DNA of 64,000 nt from Moniliophthora roreri (lineage: Eukaryota > Basidiomycota > Agaricomycetes > Agaricales > Marasmiaceae): NCBI GenBank assembly GCA_001466705.2, contig LATX02000184.1, forward strand, positions 310,001 to 374,000, in the 5' to 3' direction. Under the pieces are notes generated by a model. The model was not told where the DNA came from and did not search any database. It worked only from the letters and a program-made list of their open reading frames with translations. Below are positions 44,432 through 57,477 of the stretch, piece by piece (the first letter of the stretch is position 1; every line of letters begins with the position of its first letter). The translations under genes and the position numbers were made by a program.

Positions 44432-47400
44432 ATGACCGAGGTTATTAGGAAAGGTTCCTCTCAGCTCCTATGGGATCAGCTTCCCGACCCCATCGACTGG
44501 AACGGCCCATTAGACGGCATAGACGACGAAAGCGGAAGTAAAGAAGATCTAGCGAGAGGAGCTGAAGCTCGAGGTGAGGAGGGAGAGGGGGCGGAAGAAG
44601 ACATCGAAGAACAATATGACAGTTACATCGCAATGATGTCCCAGGCTAAAGTAAAGTTCTCCATGCCAAAATAAATGGATGCATATTGACGCCCATACCA
44701 CTGCCAGCATCTGGGCATTCGGTCTTATTCACAGGAATATGATGACATAGACATCGATCCTGAGGACGATATTTCTGGCCTTATCGCGGCATATGACGAA
44801 GGTCCTGGCGGTGGGTTTTGCAACTCGCTTCGTACGAAAATTGATGAACCCACATATAGTGCCTACACAACCCATTCCACCTCTATCCACCAATGTAACA
44901 CTCAATTCTGAGGACACGCTGGCCGTTCCCACAAATTCTGAGTGTGGTGGTTTGGGAAAGAGGGACTCCTCAACTTCTACATGCATTGACCCGCGTCCTC
45001 TCAAAAACGCAAGGTTCGACTCGCCGGATGATCAATCTAAACCAAGTGTTTCCTCTATTGACACGCCTTATTACATTGTTCGTGTTACCTTCAAGCACGT
45101 TACGCGCCATACTGATACAGTTGTACCATAGACTCGGCGTCCGCTTAACAAGTGGAAACTGCCTATCGGCGTTCTTTGGGAGATAGATCGACTAATGGCT
45201 TCTGGGAAGATAACCGAGGACAGCCTCAAGTCGGAGTGTTTAAGCAAGCTTCAGTGTTTAGGAAACAACGTCAGAGCAGCGCCTATGGTGGAGAAGATGC
45301 TCACCGGCAAGGACGCTGGAGGGGAGCTTGGTTTGTACCTTCTTTCACCGGGATACGCTAACACCAGGTCTGATTCCACTGTTCCAGTAAAGGTTAGCAA
45401 CCGCCCAGATCCTTTTGCAAAAGAACGTTCAACAAAGGTAGGAGCTTTATAGTATTCTACCAAGGTCAATCTACATAATATGCTTAAACAGTTTCCGTAT
45501 GATGAGCTTGATAAGGAAGAGGAACAGTTCCGGGAAGGACAGGAATTCGGTTGTCTTGGCTTTAACAAAAATAGCGATTGGTATGGTGGCAAGGTACACC
45601 TACGTGCCAAGGTCAAGAACGTCGCCAACAAGTATAGCAAGGATCCCGACTTCCGAGTACTTCTCGACCGCGCGGAGCTTGGACCCAGCTTTCGCTTCTC
45701 TCGTAGGCAGGGCGTATATCTTGAAATCGTTCCTGACTGATAAGAATTCTTGCAGGTCGTTTTGGCTCGGCTTCATTCGTTCGCATGAAAATTCCAAAGG
45801 CTCTTTGGGGTTCTGCTTTCATCGAACCATTAATGAGTTTCCTGCTTCGGCCCTTCGTCTTCTGCGGAAGTGTCTACAGGGCCTTCTACGAGAAGGACAA
45901 GACTGTCTTTCTCTTTCGGACGAATGAAATGTCCGTCGGCAACTCAATTTCCAGCACGCGGGTCGTTCCTGGGAGACTAAGTCTGACAGATTTCTTGGAG
46001 TTCCACAATCCGCTAGAACCCAATTCAAAACAGGTTCGAACTACCCCCAATCACTATCGATCCTTTTATTGTGGGTCTCATGATGTATACAGACTGTTGC
46101 AAAATGGGCTTCACGTTTCGCTTTGGGACTTTCCACTTCAGCACCCGGCCTGAAACTCAAAGCAGAGAATATCCATGAGATTGAAGACATCAGTGAGTCT
46201 AGCCCATTCCCTGCAAGCCAATTTTAATCTCAACTGTTGATCGCCATTAGTGTCTGTTGAGGGCGAGGATATGACGGATGGTTCAGGATTCATCAATCAG
46301 GCTGCACTTCGTCTGCTTCAAAGCAAATTCAGTGGGTCCCAGGTATCATTGGACGACTTCCTTCTCTGACTTGACTACAGAGTGGGATGAGTGGCCAACG
46401 GCCATACAGTGTCGAGTTGCTGGTGCGAAAGTAAGGTACCCTAAATTGAAAACTTACTGTAAGCTAACATACATACTATAGGGAATGTTGCTTCAGCATC
46501 CTAACAACGAAAATCATGAGCCGGAAGTTTGGATCCGACCTTCGCAGACGAAGATTCGGTATTCGAATAATGATGAGGACGAGTGCCGCCTCATTATTGA
46601 TGTCCTTCGCTCTTGCCACTCCAGAAGTAGCTGTGTACTTGGCACGGAGACCATCATCAATATGGCAGAAAATGGTGTTCCTGCGAAGCGATTCTTCAAA
46701 CTATTGGATGAAGGTTTTAACCGCTTGATTACTTCTCTCACCACTTGGGAAGGCGAAGATGCCATGTACAATCTTTGGGCTACTGTGGCGCGCCTGGGAG
46801 GTGTAAGGGCGGCTCGTGCTGCGCGGGTACAAGCAGGTCTAGCACGAGTCCTAGGGTACTCAGAAGGCGATGCTCAAGACGACGAGGATGAAGACGGATT
46901 GGACGAACAGGAGAGCGAAGATAGCTCAGTTGCGTGGTGGGGTGATGAAATTTCTGGGCAGCCTTCTTCGCTCGAGGAGACGGTCATGCGCCTTCTAGAC
47001 GCCGGTTTCAATCCATACATCTGTTCTGTCTTGCGAGAAAAGCTGTCGGCGATCGTCACCACGCATATCCAAAATTATGGAGCCAAGTATAGGGTTGAGG
47101 TCCCAATGTCTTGCATGACTTTCATACAGCCTGGTGAATTCTTCTTGACTAGACATCTGCCCAGTGTTGACAACCTTTCCGGATTCACAGATCCGTTGGG
47201 TGTACTTGAAGAGGGACAAATCTTCTACAAAAGTGCCCGTCGTGACTTACCGACCTTAGATGGACATTTGACCGACACCATAATTGGCCCTGTACTGGTT
47301 ACAAGGCATCCCTGCAAACTGCCAACTGACGTTCAAAAGGTAAGTATATATACTATTGCAATAAAGATCGTCATTTGATTGGCATGCTAGTGGGATGCCG

Positions 47401-48743
47401 TTGATTGCCCTCAGCTTCGGGATCAAACAGGGATTATCTTTTTTTCTATTAAAGGTCGTCGTCGTGCGGCAGACTACCTAGGAGGAGGTAATTGTTCCAG
47501 ACATCGTCTTTATACTCTGAGGTGCTCAGGCGTTTTTCCTTGAGGCGATTACGACGGAGATAAATCCCTGTTGATCTACGATCCCTCTATCGTGGACCCA
47601 TTCGTGAATGCAGATATTCGCTTCGCAGATCCCAGGAACGATATCGAAGAGAAGTGTTTTGTTAAGGGAACGAAGAAACTCCCGGAACTCGTAGCAGAGC
47701 ACATTCCTACCAAGGAGAACCCTCTTGCTCGCGTTCGTGCCCTGCAAGATTTTCTTCTGGGAGGCCTTCGAAATATATCTCGAGTCGGGCAATACTCTAA
47801 CATGCATGACTATTGCACAGTCACCAAGGGCTATACGCATGAAGACACCATTAGGATGGCTCATATGTTCGTACTCGGTCTCATTTGTACCTTATCTGAA
47901 GTTGACCTGCCTTCACTAGGTTCTGTCGGACACTTGACGGAGCAAAGACTGGACTCACAGTGAGAGAGGACGTGTTCACCGCCGACAGGAAGAGTTATAA
48001 CCGTGGCGTCATGAAATGGAAGAAGCCTGCCGTCAAGTCGAGCATGAAATCACAATATGTTTCGGATGACGGGGGTATGAAAGTTGAGCGTCCCAAGCAT
48101 CTCGGTCCTTTCATTATGGATTCCTTGGTGAAGTACTCCCTCCATCGTGCTGCAACCTTCGAGCGCCAGTTTAAGGAGAGAATGCTGAAGCACAAGAAGC
48201 ATATAATTGACGAGCATTTGGTGGAGCCGTGGAGGAAGGCAGAAAAGTATGCACAACAAAAAAAGGAGAAGGGGTGCCCTCTTGATATGCAGGCGCTTGA
48301 CGAGATTCGAAGTCATGTCAAAAAGGTGTACGAGAAACATCGTGAGCAGGTGAAGAAGATGAGACCGAAAAGGAACGGCGGACATTTCACAGATCTCCCT
48401 ATAGAAATTCGACAGAATCAACTCCGTGATTTGTCAAAGGAGTTCGCTTCTTACCCTAATCCCGACGACTTGATGTTGGATGAAGGCATCGTTAGCCGCC
48501 TACGAGCTTCATACGCATATCTTCACGATTGCGAAGCAAACAAGTACACCGATAAAGGGTGGACAAGGTTTCCTTGGGATGGTAAACTCTAAAAACTGAT
48601 ATTTAAAGGAGGTTGCTAACTATTTCTCATATTCAGTTGCCATGAGTGAGCTCTGTCTTATCAAGGGAAAGGCCATCGGGGGATCGAAGACTGTAGTCGC
48701 CGGGTTCTATGATAGGTTCTTCCTTACAAAAACTCGGCAGTAA
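44432..48743 (+). CDS. Cellular RNA-dependent RNA polymerase (RDR/QDE-1 family)
   Basis: A long gene of more than ten exons, from ATG 44432 to TAA 48741-48743, predicted at about 1,150-1,200 aa. The catalytic core shows RVAGAKGMLLQHPNNENHEP, IRPSQTKIRYSN, LTDTIIGPVLVTRHPCKLP and then the metal-binding loop LGGGDYDGDKSLLIYDPS (the D-x-D-G-D triad of two-barrel polymerases). The intron at 47503-47559 falls just before this loop (GGG|DYDGD). C-terminal helices are TFERQFKERMLKHKKHIIDE and LRASYAYLHDCEANKYTDKG. Enzymes of this class copy RNA into double-stranded RNA that feeds Dicer in fungal quelling and small-RNA pathways. All key Asp residues are present, so it should be active. Confidence 0.9.
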
Positions 48744-49446
48744 TCTATTCTGGGGTATCTGGCTGCTGGGATACCTTCATTTGGAGGTTTTGTTTTATAC
48801 TCAAAAGCGTCGAGTTGGTCTGGGATGGGATGCACTTCTACTGTCCTTGTCTATCGTCAAATGTACAACCCACCTTGTTCTTGGCTACTATTGTAGATTC
48901 ATTCACATTGTATCTATTAGAAGTTACATTGTATCAACTGACTTGGTTTCATTCAACATATGAGTTTTTTAAAGGTTTCTGGATATATTGGGGTGTTCAT
49001 AGAGATTTCGGTTAATGGCAGTCACTACACACTTGGATCGGAGCAAATCTAGCCGTAGTACGCAGCTGATAACATGGGGAAATAAGGCTACCAACCATGA
49101 TGATTGCCGTGCATGTTCCTTGCTTCAAGAAAGTTCATCCGGGCGACGGCATTTCCTATAAGCTTAACTCCGGACAGAAAATGCTCAAGCACATACTCAT
49201 TTATGACGGAATTATTGACATCAACGAAAACGATTTCCGACAGCCGATAAAGTTTCGACATATGGCTCGAACATGACTGGAAGAGCGGGAGAAGGACTCC
49301 GAGTCTGGACGCTGTTGCTGGCGGCGAGGTTTGCCAAAGGTTTGCGTCATGTATTCATGTGCAGGCCAAAAAAGGTAAAGATTTCTCACACGGCAATCTT
49401 TGGTGGCCAACTTTCATCTTTTCCTTGCTCTGTCTGCTCGACCATC
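48744..49446. other. Intergenic, no gene seen
   Basis: About 700 bp between RdRP and HSF. A 59-codon frame at about 49097-49276 (MMIAVHVPCFKKVHPGDGIS) is open, but nothing supports it as a gene. Confidence 0.4.
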
Positions 49447-51538
49447 ATGGCCCCAAGTCGTCAAATTACCCTTGCAAATGGGTATGGTGCCACCCCAGCC
49501 ATCAGTCCCAAGGTTCCTATGTTTCTCCAGAAGTTATACAAGTATGTTTTTACCACCTTTAATAATGACTTTCCTTCCAACATAACATCCTCAGAATCGT
49601 GAGCGACTCTTCAACAAACGATGTAATCTGCTGGTCGGATACCGGAGATTCATTTTTTGGTGCGTGACGCTAAACTCCATCCTTCAACTCTACTAATATA
49701 ATTCAAAGTTCATGATCACGAACGCCTCGCAAAGGAACATTTAGGAAACTGGTTCAAGCACAACAAATTCGCCTCTTTTGTGCGCCAGCTCAACATGTAC
49801 GGTTTCCACAAAATACCGCATCTGCAACAAGGAGTATTGAGAAGCGATTCGGATGCAGAGCACTCGCAGTTTGCACACCCAGACTTCCACCGAGGGCAGG
49901 AGGACCGTCTAATCTTCATCGAAAGGAAGAAACAGCCTGGAGGGAATAAAGCAGATCAAGGAGCGGTTGATCTTCCTGTTAGTTCCGCTGCGAGTGGTAC
50001 CGCACAGAACGCTGCCGGGCAGCAGCTTGACTGGCATTCTATCGTGAATGGTATCACAGCCATCCGCCGGCATCAGAGCAACATCTCCCAAGAACTGAAC
50101 GAGTTAAAGCGTTCCAATCAGCTGCTATGGCAGGAGTCAATGGAAGCACGGCAACGGCACCAAAGGCAACAAGATACCATAAACCGCATCATCAAGTTTT
50201 TGGCAGGTGTTTTTGGCCAGCATGTCAACGCTTCTCCCAGAGAGAAAGACAACAGCTCTCCCTCGCATTCGGTTGTCCCTGGACCCCGTCTGATGATCGA
50301 AGACAGGAAGCGTGGCCCAGGTAGCGGGAAAGTAGAGATCACGGAGGTCCAAGATGAGGAAAACATGAGTCCGGTCGAGTCACGATCGAGAGATCCCTCG
50401 CCACGTATGTGTCTTTCTCATATATACTGTTGACTTTGACTCGAAACTTAACTGTCGGTCAGGATCCTTCACTGTCGAAACTCCTGCCACCGAGGTTTCT
50501 CGGCCACTTTCCCGTGGCGCTTCCGATGTCAGCACACCTGTCCTCCGAGACTTGTCGTCCTTCCCGTCTAGCAACCTTCTTGAGATTAACAGTCCGCGTA
50601 TTGAGGCACCACCTTCACCTACGGGCTCTACATCGTCGAAAAAGTCATCTCGGGTCAACAACAACAATTCCATAATCTCAACACAACCGAGGTATCCAGC
50701 CACCGATATCACACGCGAAAGTGTTAATGGTACTTCCCACTCGCGTCCTCCGTCACACTCACCCTCCTTCGATGTGAAGTTCCAGAACGCGTTGGCCCAG
50801 CTTTCATCTTCGGAGCTGCAGCAGCTCTTCGCATCCCTAGCATCACAATCAGGCATACCCGAGACTGGGATTGACCCAAGCTCATTCCAGTCGGATCACT
50901 CACAATTGACTCCCACCCCCTCCATCTCCCAAATCACCCCGTACAACAAAGGCCTTGATTTTAGCGCGTTTGAGCCCAGCGTTCCGTCCAACAGCGTGAA
51001 TCCACCGGAAGGTCTCATTCCGTTCGATCCTAGTCCGTATCACCTTGAACAGTCTTGGAAGGCTGCAGAAGACATCGAAAAGGATGTCAATTCTGTCAAC
51101 TCGAACATTGACTCGTTGATGGAGACATTAGGGCTGGATCCGTCTCTGCTCACCAGTAACGGGAATGGCGGCAATGGTACTACGGGATTGGATCCGATGA
51201 TACTCGATCCCAATGCCTTATCTACTGGAAGCGCTCCGACGCAACATGCGGGTTCAGACGACTTTTTTAACACGTACCTCTACAGCATGAATGACGGTCC
51301 CAATGACGAATCCTCATCAACCCTGGATTTCGGTGCACCTTCGATCATGGTCCCTCCATCGCCAGCCGATAGTACATCGAACACGGACTCACCCGACCTC
51401 ACAGCGGCCAACCCAGCGGTACCGGCGACTGCTACAAAAGGACGGAAGCGCAAATCAGAAAGTGGAGGTACACCGACCGATGTGGCTATGAAGTCGTATC
51501 TGCCCCCGAACGCGAGGAACAAGAAACAGAAAAAGTAA
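49447..51538 (+). CDS. HSF1: Heat shock transcription factor
   Basis: ATG 49447 (MAPSRQITLANG). The HSF DNA-binding domain is split over three exons: VPMFLQKLYKIVSDSSTNDV, ICWSDTGDSFFVHDHERLAK, LGNWFKHNKFASFVRQLNMY (recognition helix) and GFHKIPHLQQG. A leucine-zipper oligomerisation region (about 50030-50210, RRHQSNISQELNELKRSNQL) follows. The long C-terminal part is Ser/Pro/Asn-rich and includes segments typical of activation domains (GLDFSAFEPSVPSN; IDSLMETLGLDPSLLTSNGN), ending in a basic patch (NARNKKQKK). HSFs bind nGAAn elements as trimers and drive chaperone genes. A single intron separates the C-terminal exon (about 50405-50461). It is convergent with the arrestin gene. Confidence 0.93.
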
Positions 51539-51969
51539 AGTTAATGCCCGCATTTGTTATGTATTATGTTCTGCACTGTGTTGCTGCTGTTATTATTGCT
51601 CTACTCATTATATTATTGCGTACACGTATCTAGTTGCAACATACTTGTAATTACTACCAGTAAATTTCACTCGACGTGTATGATTAGATGCTACTTCTTT
51701 GGGTTTTGGTATTCATAATATTCAAGATAGGTTGACAAAGGAGCGTCTTGGGAGGGTACTACAACATATACAGCCGCGGTAAGTACGACCATCCGCAACA
51801 GAAGTACTTTAAAATAAAAACTAAATGAGTGTCGAGGATAAGGGTTGAATAAATAATAAATAACGGAGCGCATGCTATGATTATGATATGATGAGAGGAA
51901 CAGATATCGACAACACGACTTCTAATGGTATCGACCAGCTGGTCTTAGAAGTTGCTATAAAACGTTTGC
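51539..51969. other. Convergent 3' region, no gene seen
   Basis: AT-rich DNA between the ends of HSF and the arrestin gene, presumably the two 3' untranslated regions. Confidence 0.4.
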
Positions 51970-54900
51970 CTAGGGTCGTCCCGGAGACATTGGTTTCTGT
52001 ATCATAAAATCAGTCGGTGAGCATCTCTACGGAGACGAAATACTTACGAGCGGCGGACTAGGCATTGCGGGTATACTGTCATGGTCATCAGGGAGGGTCC
52101 CATTCATTACATATCTCGAAACCCTGGCATCTTCCTCCTGGGTTTCCTTGATATATTCGGCCGGTGGTCGGGGCATCAGTGGTGGAGGTGCTGCTGGAGA
52201 TGATGTCGGTGGGGTGAACGGAGGTGAAGGGGTAGGTGAAGTATGGATACCATTGGTACCGTTAGTGTATCCATGTAGTTTAGGCGGTGGCGTAGACCGG
52301 GAGTTTTCTGATTCGTATTTAGCTCGCAACATGGCTTTCTCTTCTGCGGCTGTGAGAGGCCGAGATCCGCCCGCGGTGGGAGGAGCAGGAGTTGGTCTGG
52401 AGGAAGAATGAGGTGGGGACGCTGCACGAGGCGGAGTTTTAGGTTGAGCCTGGGTCGCCGCTGCATCCTGCATTGCAAATTTCCTTCGCAACATTTCCTT
52501 CTCCTGGATTGCAGTCTGGATGATAGCACTGCCTCCGGGGAAACCAGGTGAAGAATACGCTGGAGCATCATTTTGAGGCGGAGGTGTATTCGCAGCAGCA
52601 TCCTGTGCTTCGAAGTGTCGTCGCAAACGTTCTTTCTCCGCGAGTTGAGTTCGAGCATCAACTGGCCCCGCAGACGCTTCAAACGGCGGCGGGAGATCGT
52701 TGGCAGGTGGGGGGCTAAATGAAGGTGCAGGTGTAGAGGACGAGCCTTCACCCCCATAAAGATTCGCGTTTTGGGTGCGGTCGACGGCTTGTTTAGCCTC
52801 GTGATAACGCCGCAAGGCTTCCTTCTCTTGATCAGCAGAAGGATAGGAACGTTTAGTCGAAGATTGAGCTGGAGACCCGGTAGGTTTGCTGGATTGAGGA
52901 GCGGATCTGTCCGGTTGGGCCGCGGGAACTGCAAATGCCTCTCCTTGAGTTCGGTTGACTGCCTCCTGAGCTTGATTCCACAATCTTAGCTTCTCCTCTT
53001 CAGCTGTAGGCCAAGGACCGCTTCGACCACGAGAGTTGGGAGAAGTAGATGAATCTGTTGTCTGAGCATTGCTTTCTGGAGGCTACGAGGAAACAGGCGT
53101 CTTGGTGAAATGCAAAAAGTAGCGGAGTGGAACTGTCTACGTACTGGGCTCCCACGTGTCAAGCCTTGCACCTTCTCAACTCTTGCTACAGCACGTTCGT
53201 AAAGCCTCGATTTCTCCTCTTCAGCAGTGGGCCACTTGGAAGTGGAGGATGTGCCCGAAGAAGGCGCCGCCGTACGCCGTGAGTCTTGATCTGGTGATAT
53301 CTCGGCGTTAGTGACAGTGAACCGGTTGTTGGTACTCGTTACAGTCGCAGACGCACTCGGTGTACGTCCCGTTGTGAACGATGGGTTCCTGCCATTGGTT
53401 GACGGTTCTGGTTTCGGTGGAGTAGACTTGTTGTATGAGTAGCCAAACTCATCGGGTCTGTTACTATTATCGCCGGCACCAGAATATGTATTCGCGGTAC
53501 TCGGGCGGTTAAATTCTGATGCCGCACCCACCCCATTGTGAGTCTGAGCCTCGGATGGACGGACAGGCTCGATGCGAGAGGTAACAGATTGACCGGAGCC
53601 TGGAGGCACAAGTGAAAGGCTCGGAACTGGTCCAATCCGCCTGAAAAGAAAGTTAGCACCTAATCAAGTTTTCCGACGGATTTCATCACCTGACGGCTTC
53701 ATGAGAAACGTTCCTATCCGCTTCATCAGTCAAACTGAATCAGGAAAAAAGCTATCGGTTGCCGTACCTTTGCCAGTTTGAAAGAACGACGGGAAGGTCC
53801 ATGACGAGAGGCCCGGTAGCCAATAAGGCTTTGACACTGAGCACGTATGTGATATCGATGTGCCGTGCAGTATTGAGAGTCGTAGTAGTGTGATTTGGTG
53901 TCACAGAACAGGTGAGTTCGGCCTTTTGTACCATCCCACCGTACAAGTTGAAGTTGACGGGTACCTTGTTCTCGTCGATGGTTGCGACCCTTACTTGAGG
54001 CTGAGTTTTCTTCCCGGAAGTGAACGGTCCTGCCCGGAAGATAGTAGACTCTTTGAGTGTGAGTTCAAAGCCACGAAGAAGGATGGTATGCGTGCTTTCG
54101 GATTTCAAGGTAGCCATGACGGATATTCGGTCGCCTGGTCCATAACACGTATGATTGCGCTCAACAGTCAAGGTGACACCTTCATGAGAGATTTGTCGAG
54201 TCTCGGGCTGACAATAGACCGGCCACGTAGAATGGAGTTCATGTTTGTCAATGATGATCTGTGCTAGTGTGGATACCACACTGGATTTCCTTCGACGTAA
54301 AAACCCTCTGATGGAGATGAGCATGGATAAGCCTTCTTTGAACTCTATAATTAATACATCCACACACCTCTTTCCCTTTGTGCATACACTTGCCAACAGT
54401 TCGTATTTGATACCAGCTGATGCATCGCGTTAGCCTCCATGGATCAACGTGTACACTGATCATCATGTGTAATTCACCAACCTTTGCCCTCCAATGCTAT
54501 ACTGGGTGGAACTGACTCTGGGATACGGATTTGGAATGGAACGTCTTGCTGTTTGTTCATATGCGTGTCATCGGTCAGCGCCCAAGAATCCAGGAAAGGC
54601 GCAACGCACCGAACGTAGTAACCCATACTCATCACTCGCTGTCCATAAGGTTACTGGGCTAGGGCCCACAAAGTCGTAAAAGGTGTTGGCTAGACCACCT
54701 CCAGGCAACGTTTCGACTTTACGCAGCTCCACACGCACCCACTTGGCCTTGACGCCTTGCGGTCCTGTTCTGATTTCAATAGCCTTGCTTCCCTGTAAGT
54801 AACGGAATTGGATCCTGTGAATCGAACACGTACACCTTTCACTGAGGCCTGAGGTCTGTCATGGCCAGGAGGTACACCAGGATAGCCTAGAATTTAATGT

Positions 54901-55051
54901 CAGAATGCGAACCTGGAAAAAACGCCTGAAAGGAGCTCACCAAGGACGAAGTCAACATTTGGAGGGGGCCGAAGGGTGCTGCGGTAGGCGAATTAGCTGT
55001 GGCTGGTGGGAACAAGGACAGGTTTAAGGCGTACAGCTTGACTTGGGACAT
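51970..55051 (-). CDS. Alpha-arrestin-like protein with helical-repeat tail
   Basis: A 17-nt first coding exon (55051-55035) and a 38-nt second (54978-54941) give MSQVKLTLRPPPNVDFVLGY. The arrestin N domain follows (GVKAKWVRVELRKVETLPGG), then arrestin C (GVTLTVERNHTCYGPGDRIS, STHTILLRGFELTLKESTIF, DITYVLSVKALLATGPLVMD). Introns near 53700 and 53090 lead to a long disordered tail. The tail holds six variants of a helix beginning E-K-x-x-L-R (EEEKSRLYERAVARVEKVQG; EEEKLRLWNQAQEAVNRTQG; EKEALRRYHEAKQAVDRTQ; EKERLRRHFEAQDAAANTPP; EKEMLRRKFAMQDAAAT; EEKAMLRAKYESENS) and Pro-rich PPAEYI. The last exon is KPMSPGRP, with a stop at 51970. Alpha-arrestins recruit ubiquitin ligases to transporters. Confidence 0.8.
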
Positions 55052-55263
55052 GGTCCCGTACTGATACAAGGAAAGAAAGAAGACCTCAGTGCAGTGCCTG
55101 CGCCAGGCGCAACTTTGTTCGCATCACTCGTCTTGTGACACCCGTAGCGCCCGACAAATAAATCGCCTCAAAACATTGCCAACGTGCCCAAAAGGATGCA
55201 TAAACTATGTTGGACAGTATACTATGTTACAGAACACAATGATAACCGGACAAAGAGGAATCG

Positions 55264-57377
55264 TTAGAATTTGAACTCCTTCTCCTTGTTCTTGCCTCTC
55301 TCCTTGTCTCTTTCCATCTTCTGTTTCTTCTTTGCCATCTCTTTGGCAACCATATCAGAAAAGTCTTCCTTGCCGCCGGGGACTCCAGCCGAACTTCGTG
55401 AATGGGCGTCATATTTGCGCCGCAGTTCCTCTTCAGACATGCCTTCGAGCTGCTCAGCATCAATAGAAACCTCGACACCGTTCTTACGCTGCAGCAGGGG
55501 TGAGCAATGAATGTAATAGTTAAAGACAAACCGAAGAACGCTCACCTTGATTCCTCGTTCATCACCAAGCACCGGTATAGGTGCACCAGCGACGCCGCTA
55601 ACATCGTAACCGCGTTCGCTTCCCATGAGCCCACGAACCGATGTTTGTTTCTCTGGTACGACCTGGTACAAAGACCGAGGGCCAGAACTCTCGACTACCT
55701 CGGACGGTGCGCGTGCCGAGTTCTTTCTCAACTCCAAGAAGTCCGGAGTCTCCAGACCGCCTGCAATTGTTGACACGACACTGGCCATTCCGGATGGGGT
55801 CTCCAACCCTGACGGGGTCTGAGTTCCGTCGGCAGGGGCGGGCTCGACCTCTTCCTCCTCGGATTCCTCTTCGCTTTCGGACTCCTCTTCCTCTGTTGAT
55901 AGAAGCATTAAAATATAGTCAGATTGGAATGTAACGCAATTCTCGCCTTCCTCGGGCTCGAGTTCGCCCCATAATTCTTTGTTAATAGGCTCGCCCATCT
56001 AAAATAACGGCATCAGGGTCGACATGGTTAATTATGAATGAAACAGCCGTACGTCCGAATCTCCCGCCTTGGGTAGGACCCCAAACACATCTCCATACAG
56101 TGGCCGGTTGTACTCATCCAGTGGCGGCTTACCCCAACCTCCAGGATGAAAACCCCACTGCGCACTATCGGAAGATGGTTGTCAGTCAATATTAAGGTCC
56201 GACAGTGATTATTTAAACATACCCTTCAGGGATTGGCGCATTAAGCCCAGGTATCCGTAATGTAGGGTAACTAGGTGGTGGTCCGAATCGTTGCATGCTG
56301 ATGAGCCATGGTGGAGGTGCGAGGGGTGGTATCGACAAAGCTTCGACGAGTTCCGGTGAAAGATCACCGGGACGCTTCTCTTTTAATGACGTTTCGAACT
56401 CCTTCCCCTCGTAATACCTATTCATCTCAGTCAATTATGTTAGCGTGTCTTATGAAAAAGTACTCACATTTCTCCAAACCCTGTCACAGGTGGCTTGGTC
56501 TGGAACTTGAAGAACGCGTCGTGGAGTTTCTGATAGTCAATGTCAATTTTGCCCATCTTAGGCTGCACACGTTCCCTCGTCTTTGCTTTGAGCGACATGT
56601 TGGCTTCCTTTTCCTTGACTGCATCCCGCATGGTGGCGATCCCTGTGTCGGCAATGTAGGCGGGTAGTTGGAATGGCGGCTTTTCAATTCCACGTTTCCC
56701 TTGCAGGTAATCTCGTTTTGCGCTCCAGTGTATGGGTATCGGGACCGTGTTCCGGTAACTCTTCAGGTGGAGAAGGAGACGGGGATCGGCGGCGGTAACA
56801 TCAGTCCATTCGACAACTTCGGGCTTTTTGACGAGTTGTTTAAGCTCTGCGACGGTAAGACGGTTCATTTTTCGTTGCTTCTTCTTGGAGATGGGTTTCT
56901 GTTCTGTCTCTGAGTCGGCCTCTGAAGCCATATCATCGTCAGAATAGATAATCTCGCCCTTTGAAGGGTCCTGCTTGATTGCCTACTCGAGTAGGTTATT
57001 TTTATTCAAGAAAACGATGATATGGCACGCACTGAAGACTCTTCAGGGGGTAACTGGAAGCGGGCAAACACGTCGGAAAATGCTTCGAGGCCAGGACCTT
57101 TGACGTCCAACTGCTCAAACACGTATTCTACATTACTTGGAGGTTCTGTAGAACCATTTTGTTCTATCTTCACGTTCTCGTGGGCATTGTTTTTAGGAGG
57201 AGTTTCCTGTGATTTACGTCAAAGATTGCACAACTTGAGTGTGTAAATACGACGTACTTGAGTCTGCTGGGCCGCTTTTTTCTGCTTGGTTTTGAGTCTT
57301 CGGAGCTGGTTTTTCGATTTTATTGGTTTTGTATGGCCATTGACCTGTGTCGTAGTTTCTTCTGTTGCAGCGACCAT
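55264..57377 (-). CDS. SF3B2: Splicing factor 3B subunit 2 (SF3b145/Cus1)
   Basis: ATG 57377 (MVAATEETTTQVNGHTKP) leads to a basic helix (KNQLRRLKTKQKKAAQQT). Further exons hold KKKQRKMNRLTVAELKQLVK, VEWTDVTAADPRLLLHLKSY, RNTVPIPIHWSAKRDYLQGK, LSPELVEALSIPPLAPPPWL and the PSP region PSYPTLRIPGLNAPIPEGY, then GFHPGGWGKPPLDEYNRPLY. An acidic segment and a C-terminal basic helix (DMVAKEMAKKKQKMERDKER) end in EFKF at 55264. These are the family hallmarks of SF3B2, which binds U2 snRNA branch-site pre-mRNA with SF3B4. The gene has about six introns. The length of about 580 aa is usual for fungi. Confidence 0.92.
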
Positions 57378-57409
57378 AGAGCCAGTGGAAGGAAGAGCAG
57401 AACCGTGCA

Positions 57410-57425
57410 CTAACCCTAACCCTAG
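57410..57425. repeat. Short telomere-like tract (CTAACCCTAACCCTAG)
   Basis: Two adjacent CCCTAA units plus flanks, 16 bp, in the about 730-bp gap between SF3B2 and glutamine synthetase, 33 bp upstream of the SF3B2 ATG. Such teloboxes can be binding sites for Myb-type factors; a chance origin is possible. Confidence 0.35.
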
Positions 57426-57477
57426 TGTGACTTAGGACGGTGCTGTTACTGTCACAGAGCGGCGATACCACTCGGAT

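Noticed and set aside
44203..44448. Plus-strand frame of 81 codons before RdRP
   Set aside because: It is antisense to the small candidate gene and runs into the RdRP start in a different frame; no motif is seen.
48709..48963. Hydrophobic frame after RdRP
   Set aside because: It overlaps the end of the RdRP coding frame and has AT-driven hydrophobicity without an exon structure.
57410..57425. Telomere end or fusion scar
   Set aside because: There are only two CCCTAA units, and unique genes continue on both sides.
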